A DNA stretch of 64,000 bases from Oxyruncus cristatus (Eukaryota; Chordata; Aves; Passeriformes; Cotingidae): NCBI GenBank assembly GCA_013399855.1, contig VXAY01007401.1, forward strand, positions 399,592-463,591. The letters are read 5' to 3'. Below the pieces are notes generated by a model. The model made no database searches. It was given only the letters and a program-made list of their open reading frames with translations, and was not told the DNA's origin. The translations under genes and the position numbers were made by a program. Below are positions 55,201 through 64,000 of the stretch, piece by piece (position 1 is the stretch's first letter; every line of letters begins with the position of its first letter).

Positions 55201-58200
55201 TTTTTCTTAACTGCCAATTTGCTGTTATTTTCCTGTGGTTTTCACTGTTTTGCCAAAATAGAATAATCAGGTTAATTATTCAACATTCCTGGACCAGGCA
55301 AAATGGACATAATAAGGGATTTGCCAGTTTTAAACCATTCTCTCCATAGTATCCTTTTAATACTTTCTCAACTAAATGCTCTTAGTCCCCTGAACTAAAC
55401 TAATTGCTAGTTTTGTCTTAGGTACAGCGAGGCCTAAAGTAATTTTTTATAATCCCAGCATGGCTGTTTAGCTCAAATTGATTTTGTTATAGATAGCACA
55501 AATTGCAGTTGAATCAAGAAAATCTGTGCAAAGACAGAACATCCGCCTGACCTTAAAAATAACTTTGTTGCACGGGTTTTAGATCTCCACATTTTGTATC
55601 TTTAGATTTTATACTGATGATTACAATCTGAATTGTGAAACAGTTCTGAATGTCGAGAAACAACTACAATAAACCACTTAGATTGTTTCACATAACTATA
55701 TTAACTTGGGGGTTTTTTTTTAAATTTGTTAATGTTAGGTTACTTTCGCTGCTGTGCCTCAGAACCAAGTGGAAGCTGGTGAAGGCAGAGAACCTCCAAA
55801 TCTCTCAGCTAAAAGCCCTGACTGTCCTCAAAGCAGTGCCAGCAGCTCCCTGGATTCTGTTAGAGCTGACACAGAATTAACAAGTAAGGCTCCCTTGGGG
55901 ATAAGAGTCCCAAGTGTTCCCTACCCTGTTAAAACATTATTAACCCCACCAATATTCCCCCTCTTTCCTTTCTGTTCTCTTTTCCCAGTCCAGCCCAGCA
56001 GTCACATGGAGTCCCAGCTTCTCACAGACAGCATTTGTGAAGACAATTTATGGGAGGTATGTACAGAGGCTGGAAGACACCAACTTCTTGTCCTAACAGG
56101 AAAATACTGGTGTATGTTATACACCAGTAACTGTTCTTGCTTGAAAAATGGACTTAACTGCACGTTTTCTCCCAAATTTGCAGAAATTTCAGAGCGGCGC
56201 CATCACAGTTGGGGAGTTTTTTACCCTTCTCCAAGTCCACGTTCTGGTTCAGAAGCCCCGGCAGAGCCACCTGCCAGCCACTGTGAGTATCTCTCCTGTG
56301 ACAGGAACAATATAACTGACCTTAAATCATATCCCTCTGTGGGTTCGGGTTTTAATCTTTAGCAACTCAAAGGACTTTAAAGTGAAAAATAGAATAGAAG
56401 ATTTCTGTCTCCTCACCAAATCCCATCTGCTCAGGATTGCTGTTCCTGGATAAATATGCTAATTCTTGTTTTTTTATCTTCTTCCGAGGACGATAAATTT
56501 GAAAGTAAGAATTAGGAACTCAGTCTAATCTTTCCACTTTATCTTTTCACTGTGTCCATCTACTGATTGCAGCTACTCTGCACTCCTACTACCTGTTGTA
56601 TTCTCCCGTTTGGAAATGCTGCACCATGACACTGCTACTCTTTTATTTCCTCCCTTGAAGAAAAGGGGAAGAAATAAAGAACAGAAGTTTGACTTCTAAA
56701 TCCCTTCTGTTCTTATTCAAGCTGCTGTCCCAGCTTAGTTACAGTTTACTTTACAAATTTATTCATACTGAGCTGTCTCTAAATATTCATCAGGCTTAAG
56801 AACTCTGCTGCTGTGCATTAGTGGCTGGTGAAAACCAGACACCACTCTTCCAAAAGCCCCTGAAAACTTCCTCTGAGGGGGTGGAATTAATTAATGCCAG
56901 TTATTTATGAGCTCTATTATGTAGCCATCTTAGGCTGAAATACCCCCCCTCATATTTGTTTGTGGAATAAAGCTCAATAAGGCTTGGGAACTCTGATTCT
57001 GAATTAAGCATAGTCACCTTGTTTTATTGTGGAGCACTCTTGTTACCTGCATAACATACAGATGTTTCTGAAGCCTTCATCTAAAAGGGAGCGAGCCTCT
57101 CTCGATATTTAATTTAATCTTTTGAGCTCCAGTGATGAGACACAATATCCCAAAAGGAGGTGTGAGGAAAGCGGAATTGAGTTGATTGGAAGTCACTATT
57201 TCTGAAAAATATGGTTGTGGGTTTTTTTTCCCCTTTTCTTCCCTTTTTTCCCCAGTGTGCAGTGAGTGCACCTCCCACCCCAGAGGATCTCATCTACAGC
57301 CAGTATATTCACCGGCCCAGGCTGCGGATTTATGAGGAGGATTGCCAGGCCCTGTCCCAGAAAATAGATGAGTGAGTGCTTTTCCAGCCACACAGTGTAT
57401 CAGTAATTTCATTTCTTCACCTCTGGTTGCATGGAAACGCCCTGAAGAAGCTTCATACGTTACATACAGGGAAAACAAAGACACGGTTAACCTTCTTTAT
57501 GGCGGTAGCAATTTTAGTAGAGGTTTAGAAACTAATTGTGTAAATGCCAATGTGCTGCTCTGTGTGACCAATGCAATTGCAACAAGGGCTTACGACTTTT
57601 TTTTCCCCATGTTTCAGGTTAAAATCATATGCAAATGTCCAGGATCAACTCCTGGTGAATGTGAACAGGAGTTTGTGGGAAGTAATGAGAACCTGCTCTG
57701 ATGAAGAGGTAATGCTGCATGGAGAGGGAATGCTTACACATAATAAGCAAGTGGTTAATTTATGTGTTCCAATAAAATAAGAACCAGAATGCTCACAAAA
57801 TAGCAGCAGGTGAAACCAGGCAAAATATTTTCTGAATGGAAAACTTCTAAGAATTTCCAGCATGTCAGAAGAATACAAGGGTATGTGTCCTTTAAAATAT
57901 ATTAAAGGGGGGAAAAATTACCCAAAATTATTTACATTTAAAGTCTGGAAGCAGTATGAAAGTGTCCTGCTAAAATTGAGAAGGTAGATCAAGAGATACT
58001 GTTTTCTGTGGTTCTAATGCCAAGGATAAACAAGAATAAAGATCTAGGTCCATGAAAATAAAGAGTCAAAGTTGATCAAAGTATTTTTCATAATTTGTAA
58101 TTAGATATAGGATATCACTACAGTTTGGTTGTGAACTAGAGTCAGGAAGGGTTATATTCCCATTCACTTTCTCTTCTGCATTTCCTGTTGATTGCAGCTG

Positions 58201-61200
58201 AAGAACTTTGGAGCTGAACTGAACAAAATGAAATCCTACTTCACCAAGGAGAGTAAAATCTTGGCTCACAACGAGAAGGAGACGTTGTACAGCAAACTGG
58301 TGCAGAGTGCCCAGGTAAGGAGCCACAGGTCTGCAGAGGTTTGGCTTTAAAAAAGGCACTTCTGCCATATTTCTTGTCTTTAACTGTGTCGGAGCTTAAT
58401 TACTTCAGTGTATTCTCCTGGAAGTTTTGTCCTTTTAAACGCATTTCCCTTCTATTCATATGCAAATTGGATGATCTTTAGGGTTTTTTCCAACCCAACC
58501 CATGCAGGGATTCTCTTGTAAGTAACAAGGAAATGACACAAGTAATGCATTGTGACAGGATCAGAAATTTGTACATATATTAAAGCTCTAGGAATTCATT
58601 TGTTTCCACGTCTTATCCCTCATTAGGGAGATACAGGAAGTATTTAGTATTTCCTTACACGTGGCCTCTGCCCCACTGCTTGTCCTTTGCCTCTTCCCTC
58701 TCGTGAGAGATTCTATCAGCTTCTTTAGTTAACGAGCAAGCAAAGAGCCATGTGGTGGTCCCACAAGGAAATTCAGCTTGTTAGAAAATATCACTGACTC
58801 AGGTACAACTTTCCCATCTCAGGAACAACATGGGAAGCTCCAGGCGAGAACAGAAAAGGTGGATGAGCTGCTGAAGGAGGCAGAGAGCTGCCTGGTTGCT
58901 CTGGAATCAGGTATGTGTTTCCAAACAGGTGACTTATATTCTAATTTCTCCCTCTTTTCTCCAGAGCTGCTGTTCAAAAGGTCAGTTCGGGATTCTGTGT
59001 TTTGTGGTTGTTTGACACAAGCTGCCGTCAGGACTTGGCACTGCTGCATAACAATGTTCTGTACTTTCAATTCTATTCTTCCAGTGTCTTAAGTAGAAAT
59101 CAAATTGCAGAGTAGCAGCTTTGAAACAATGCAATAAGAGGAGGTTTCCCTGTTATTGCCACTTTTTGAGGGTTTTTTTGGAGATACTTTTCCATATTTT
59201 TGTATGTTTTTCTTAGTTACCTTGGAAATACTGAGATTTCTGGAGCCCACAAACAAAATAGACTTTTAAAGCATTGAATCCGGGAGTTCTGCACAGACCT
59301 AATATTTCTTTCCCATAGATTCTTTCTGGGATGAAGGGGATGAAGTGGAAGGAGGGCAAAGCCTACAGAAAGGTAACGGAACCAGCTGAATGTACTTTTT
59401 GTTTGGTATTTTACATTCTGGAGAGGGTGATACTGAACCCTCATCCTGATGTATCAGCTCTGAGAAGGATGCAAACACTGCTGTATTTTCTGCACTGCAT
59501 GTAGCTAATTTTTGCGATGTTAATGGATGCAAATTACTGTTTTTCCCCTGGAAACATGGAATTTAGAACTTGCTACAGTGTGACTCGAAGAGTCATATTC
59601 AGCTGTCATATTCAGCACTTTAATTGTTCAATGATTACAACCTTTGACCCCATATCCAGGCAGGGGTAGCAGCCACCAAGTTGAGATCTTTCCTGTTGTT
59701 AAGAACAGTGAGTGCACAGCAGATTAGGGCTCTTTGTGCTGCTACTTTCTCATATTTTCCCTTTTCTCATTTTCCCCCCCTTTCTCTTAGAACTGGAAAG
59801 CGTCAGAGCCCAAGAAGAGGAACTTCAGAGGTAAGATATCAGAGGGGATGTCAGAGTATCATGTGCACACTAAGTTTTTAGAGGGTTGGTGTGTTTCTTA
59901 CTACTATGCCACATCCCATGGGGTTGGTTTATCCTTGCAGAGAACTATCAGAGATGGAGACTGAGGATGAGCAGATGCTGGTTCAGATGGATGAGCTCAA
60001 GAAGGCTGAAAAGAGCTGCCAGGAAATCCTGGAGAAATACGAGTAAGGAAAACACCCTCAGGTTTTATTTTTCATTAGCTATTTCTGGGGCCTCCCACTT
60101 GTACATAAATGTGTTGGGGGAGTTGGTTTTCCTTGTTATTTGATGTGGGAAATCTCCTTGCAGCCTAAGATAAGCAATAAAGCCTTGGAGAACTTCCATG
60201 TGTTATTCCATTAACAGCTTTGCAGTGGTGCTCTATGCTCCAACATCCAACTCTCCCCTAATTCCAAAATTAACATTTATGTAAAATGAATGGTATTATA
60301 CTTGCATTCCCAACGAATTATCACATTCTGGAATGTAAGAATGTAAGAATCTGCTTGGAACTGGAAAATTCATTGGTATATTGTGTGGGAAATGTTGCAA
60401 GTGCATTTAATGCTCTGATCTTTATCCCTTGGGGAATTGTTTGGGTTGGTTGGTTGAAACTTGGGGTGATGGTGGGGTGTTTTTTTTTTCCCCCTCTTTC
60501 AGCTTCACTGAGTGGGAGGTGACAGAATGGAGTGAGCAGCAGGCAGTCTTTAATTTTCTTTATGATTCTGTGGAGCTCACAGTTGTGTTTGGACCCCCAA
60601 TAGGTGAGTCACAACACGGGTAGGTCTATGTTTTATGAATTGGAAATGTTAGTTATAGGATAGAAACCTGAAATTTCCATAATTTGTGAAGATCTGCTGA
60701 AAGGGAATACAGAATATACTCCACTGGGTAAGCTGAGGTAGGTGGCATGGCTTTGGATATGTTTTCATGTGAAAGGTCAGAAATGTAATGGATGGCTGTT
60801 TCTGCGGAGGAAGAGCTGTGACTCCAGAACTAAGTATGGAAATCACTGGGTTTTTTTTTCCTTTCCTTCTCAGATGGTGATGATTTTGGTGTAGATCCTT
60901 CCAGAACCATCGTTAGCCTGAACTTTGAATGTTTCCTGGATGGTGAGATATTTTTGGGTAGCTTGAAAGTAGCAGCCCTGCTAATTTGTTGTCGGGAATA
61001 CTCTAAATTTGTGCTTTACCTGCTAATGCTCTATGAAATGGCTTTTCAAATGTTCCTGGCAATGTGGTTTTTTTCTTTTGTGTTACAGTGGAACAAGCCC
61101 CACCCTCCTCCTGTTTAGTCCAAAGGCTCATCTTTCAGTTTATTGAAAGTCAGGGAAGCTGGCAGGAAAAGTGTCCCACGCTGTACTACTTGCCCCAGGT

Positions 61201-62763
61201 AACATTCCAGGGAATCTTATGAGACTCTGAAGAAAAACCTTAAATCTTTTCTGTCACAGAGAAAACTGGGCTGATCCTGAGAACCAAAGCACTTTAATGA
61301 AAGCTTCAGCAAAGCAAGCCAAAATCTGCTTCAGGAATATTCGGAGGTGGGAGGGTAAATACCTGCCCCTGAAGGCAGGAGTCCTAAAAGCTGGAGTTAT
61401 TAAAAGCCCTTTTTTTTATTGTTTTGGGTTTGTTTTTTTTTTTTTGCTGCTATAGAAGTAAAGAATTAATCTGAAGGCCATTCTGCCTCCTAAAGAATGT
61501 AGGTTTAAATTGCCAAGCCAGACTTCTTCTGGGTTCCTGCCTGGCTATGACAGGCCCATTGACAAAGCAGAAAGGAGAAACTTTAAGCAAAAAATGTACA
61601 TTTGTTGTACAATTTCATTTTTTCCGTCCAGACCGAGGTAGCAGTTAAACTACCCTTTTTTTTTTTTTAAATACTTTCTAGGGTAAACTGCGTTTTCAAG
61701 TGTCACCTAGTCACCACCTGGGTGTTGATGTGGTTCCTTTCCTGATTGCCCCCTCAGGTTCTCCATGACATCTCCTTGGTGGTGAATCGTTGCAAAATCT
61801 TGGGAGAGGAGATGGAATTTCTGGAGAGATGGGGTGGAAAATTCAATCTCCTCAAGACAGATATCAAAGACACAGAGTGAGTAACTTCAGGTTATCGTGA
61901 TGGGATTCTTGGGGCTGTGCAGGGCCAGGAGTTGGATTTTGATCCTTGTGGGTCCCTTGTGGGATATTCTGTGATTCTGTAAGATGGGGTCCACAGCAGT
62001 CATTCAGAGACTGTATGTGGATAATCAGAAACAATCCCATGGAATTGGAGGCGAGTCAGTCCAACTTAAAACTTTGGAAAACTTTAGCTCCCTGGGAATG
62101 TCTTTATACTAACTAGAAAAACATATTTTTTGCTATTAGTCTCTGTTATTCTCTGTTGTTAGTCTCTGTTCTCCCATAATTTTTGGATGGTTCTGTATTA
62201 ACTTTTCCCGCGAGGGAAGTTGGGGCTTTGGATTCTGAGGTGTTGATAAAGTGCAAAAAGTCTCTTTATCTCATTTCTGCAGTTCCTGTGCGTCTGTGCT
62301 GGAACTCTTTGGAAGTTCCTGAGCTTTGTTGCATCAGTGGCATCATTTATTCCCAATCCCGGCCCCAATTCCAAGGCGGAAGCGGCGAATTTGTCTGTTT
62401 TGCATGGATCTTTGTGTTTGTTCCACAGGGTGAAGCTTTTGTTCTCCGCTTCCGCAGCTTTTGCCAAGTTTGAGTTGACTCTGTCTCTCTCTCCCGACTA
62501 TCCATCTGCTCCACTTCCCTTCAGTGTCCAAACCCACATCGGGAATATCGGGTGAGTTGAAAAAGCACCTCTCCACACGACTTCATTCCACAGCAGGGAT
62601 GAGGAGTTAAGCTCTCCATATCCTCTCCAACACTTGTGATCCTTTCATCTTCCCCAGGAAGGAGGAAGTTTCTGCTGTTCTTTCCAGCGTTCCCGTTGGT
62701 CACCACTATCTGCGGAGGATAATCACCCTGATCCATCAGAAGCTGCTCCAGGATCCCAGATGA
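46222..62763 (+). CDS. KNL1: Kinetochore scaffold 1 (KNL1/CASC5/Spc105)
   Basis: Outer-kinetochore scaffold that recruits PP1, BUB1, BUBR1 and BUB3 and binds MIS12. Coding exons: 46,222-46,256; 46,676-46,715; 46,948-47,007; 47,194-47,255; 47,833-47,882; 48,200-48,236; 48,701-48,738; 49,068-49,120; 50,051-55,111; 55,739-55,883; 55,989-56,056; 56,184-56,282; 57,256-57,371; 57,618-57,708; 58,198-58,314; 58,823-58,910; 59,319-59,372; 59,791-59,830; 59,941-60,042; 60,503-60,603; 60,874-60,942; 61,089-61,198; 61,758-61,876; 62,429-62,551; 62,658-62,763. They sum to 6,984 nt, in frame, 2,327 residues (human about 2,340). PP1 motifs SILK (25-28) and RVSF (58-61) sit as in human. KI motifs: KIDITSFLAGL (from 175) and KIDFNEF (from 223). 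The 5-kb exon holds about 15 MELT-type repeats. Coiled coil about 1,986-2,118; RWD region about 2,119-2,327. At exon 47,833 I chose the second AG because it restores TIKVFQ. Confidence 0.97.
46751..46785. repeat. (GGGA)n / GGAA simple repeat
   Basis: Purine-only tetranucleotide repeats in the intron after KNL1 coding exon 2. Confidence 0.9.
47475..47532. repeat. A-rich tract with one N in a KNL1 intron
   Basis: Poly-A with interspersed C (AAAC units) and an ambiguous base at 47,516. It may be a retroposon tail, but no attached element was recognised. Confidence 0.85.
48112..48165 (-). mobile_element. CR1 LINE 3'-end remnant
   Basis: Antisense terminus 'agaatcagaatcgtgtaggt' followed by 'tggaaaagatcaagtccaac'. 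Only the last ~50 bases are present. Confidence 0.65.
50126..53707 (+). other. KNL1: MELT-repeat array in the KNL1 large exon
   Basis: Repeats of the type T-x-x-F followed by M-[E/D]-[M/I/L/V]-T. The first is MEMTASHT (Met codon 50,126-50,128) and the last MEITASHT (Met codon 53,684-53,686). I count about 15 clear copies and about 3 degenerate ones (AVDITSPN, ADVGISKS, GGDMDSSR). Phosphorylated MELT motifs bind BUB3-BUB1. Confidence 0.9.
58462..58516 (+). mobile_element. CR1 LINE 3'-end remnant
   Basis: 'aaattggatgatctttaggg' and 'ttccaacccaacccatgcag' with 'ggattct', in a KNL1 intron. Confidence 0.65.
61944..61982 (+). mobile_element. CR1 LINE 3'-end remnant
   Basis: 'tgtgggtcccttgtgggata' ending 'ttctgtgattctgtaa', the last ~40 bases of a CR1, in a KNL1 intron. 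Confidence 0.45.
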
Positions 62764-62909
62764 TCCACTGGATGCACGGGCAGGACTGAAGCAGTCGGAA
62801 GGGGTAGTCTTTGAGTTTATTCTTGTGAGAATTCCAGCTGTCTCTCACCGGAATGGGAATGCTGTTACCCCCCCAGCTCTACTATTCCTGCCTATTTAGT
62901 ATTCTTGTA

Positions 62910-62940
62910 GTTTACACCAAGTATTCTACTTGGTGTAGAC
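62910..62940. repeat. Inverted repeat (14-bp stem, 3-nt loop)
   Basis: TACACCAAGTA (62,913-62,923), loop TTC, TACTTGGTGTA (62,927-62,937). Three more pairs outside (one wobble) extend the stem to 14 bp. Confidence 0.95.
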
Positions 62941-63791
62941 CACGAGTTTTACAAAAGCAGAGGTGTCTAAAGAGGAGGAGGAAGAAATTCCTTTGTCCTT
63001 TATAAATCCAAGCTGCCTTTCATCTTCTCTCAGTCACTCCAGGGGATTGTGGCCTCCTTGGAATGTCATTCGTAACATGGATGTTCTTCTGCCATAGCCT
63101 GTTAATTTAGTTTTGGGGTGATTTACAAAGCTCTCGGACAAAGCAATGATGAGGATTCTCTAAATTAACTGAGCTGAAGTTTACTTTCACTGTCATAATG
63201 TCATCACCATTTACAATTTAACAGATCCAACCGGTCTGCTCTTTATCCGTCCCCTGGAGCCTCTCCTGGTCCAGACACTATATCCCTGCATCTGATTCAT
63301 TAACCAATTAACCGGTAGCAATTAACCATGTGGCCAAAGTCAGAAATATTTTTGGAATTAAGACTAAAAATCTCTGTGCTTGACCACCAACTTTGGGATG
63401 AAACGGCCCCAAAGCCATTGGTGTGACTGAAGTTTGTTCTGAGGTGACGGGGCGGCCCAGCACAATCCGGGGGTGCTGGTGCATTGTCCCAGTTTGGAAT
63501 GCCTTGGAATTTTAGTGAGGAGACAGAGCTCCTTAAATTTAGGAATATCTGTAAGATCTAGCTTGGTTTTGTGTATATTTTTGTATATTATGTGGGTTTT
63601 GCTGCTGGATCTGGTCTCCCCCTGGCCGAGTTACGGAGCAGAAGCACCAACACTCGCTCAGCTCTCAGTTCTCCAGCTGCAAATCTTCGTATCCTGTAAA
63701 TATGTTGAATTTAAGAATGTTTCCCTGTATTTCAGTTTTTATATATTTTGTCTTTTTACAAGTTTTCCTTCTCTTTGGAAGGTGGAAGTTC

Positions 63792-63797
63792 ATTAAA
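63792..63797 (+). terminator. KNL1: Candidate KNL1 poly(A) signal ATTAAA
   Basis: Variant hexamer ~1 kb after the stop; no AATAAA was seen in the remaining sequence. Confidence 0.4.
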
Positions 63798-63931
63798 CGT
63801 TGGGTTTCTCGCCCTGCCTGCTTCCAGTGGGGATTATTGGCTGTTGTATTTAATCCGGTGACTGCAAATTTGATACTGATATTGAAATAATTTTGTTAAA
63901 GACTTCGGGAAGACTTTTTCTAACATGACAG

Positions 63932-64000
63932 GAAGGGGGAGAAAAAGGGGAAAGAAAAAAGGGGAGGGGGGGGAAGAAAAGGGAAAAAAAAAAAAAAAAA
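63932..64000. repeat. Purine-rich low-complexity end of window
   Basis: G- and A-only runs ending in a poly-A stretch that reaches the window edge. Confidence 0.9.

Larger units (their letters stand above)
62764..63815 (+). other. KNL1: KNL1 3' UTR
   Basis: Non-coding sequence after TGA 62,761-62,763. The best poly(A) signal found is ATTAAA at 63,792-63,797. It contains the perfect hairpin at 62,910-62,940. Confidence 0.5.

Noticed and set aside
1..64000. Endogenous retrovirus, CRISPR array, bacterial operon or phage-like system
   Set aside because: No LTR pairs, gag/pol motifs, spaced direct repeats or operon-like layout were seen; all recognised genes are spliced vertebrate genes.

Overview
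This is a stretch of vertebrate nuclear genome, almost certainly a bird. The evidence is many CR1 LINE 3' fragments, no Alu, L1 or other mammalian repeats, short introns, GC-rich promoters with two assembly gaps in GC-rich first exons, and a gene order matching human 15q15.1 (CHST14, CCDC32, RPUSD2, KNL1) with two extra genes between the human ones. Species cannot be read from the sequence; a crocodilian or turtle is not formally excluded.

Layout. 1-640: possible last exons and 3' UTR of an unidentified upstream gene. 640-10,300: no gene seen. 10,340-11,251: a CR1 cluster with an internal near-identical duplication at a single N. 11,561-12,441: intronless CHST14 (dermatan 4-O-sulfotransferase), its N-terminus lost in a 130-N gap, then a 3' UTR with two poly(A) signals. 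13,500-21,600: intergenic with scattered CR1. 23,426-24,511 (minus): a class A GPCR of the prolactin-releasing-peptide receptor group; its 5' exon probably lies in the CpG island at 25,600-26,210. 29,782-32,583 (minus): CCDC32, sharing a bidirectional promoter (about 32,930-33,080) with a plus-strand paralog of PCMT1 (33,236-37,376). 38,573-41,503: RPUSD2, 5' end in a 136-N gap. 43,559-43,640 (minus): tRNA-Ser(GCT). 44,059-62,763: KNL1, 25 coding exons resolved and in frame throughout (2,327 residues), followed by its 3' UTR to near the window end.

The genes are mostly unrelated neighbours: chondroitin/dermatan sulfation, a peptide receptor, AP2 adaptor assembly, protein repair, RNA pseudouridylation, and the kinetochore scaffold. 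The most unusual item is the PCMT1-like gene. Its predicted 248-residue protein has a hydrophobic N-terminal leader and ends in RDEL, which together predict an ER-luminal isoaspartyl repair enzyme. An internal Met within a strong Kozak context would make the normal cytosolic form. KNL1 carries a CDE/CHR-like cell-cycle promoter element, YY1-like sites and about 15 clear MELT repeats. Exon boundaries are from reading splice sites and checking phase by hand; no alignment was run.
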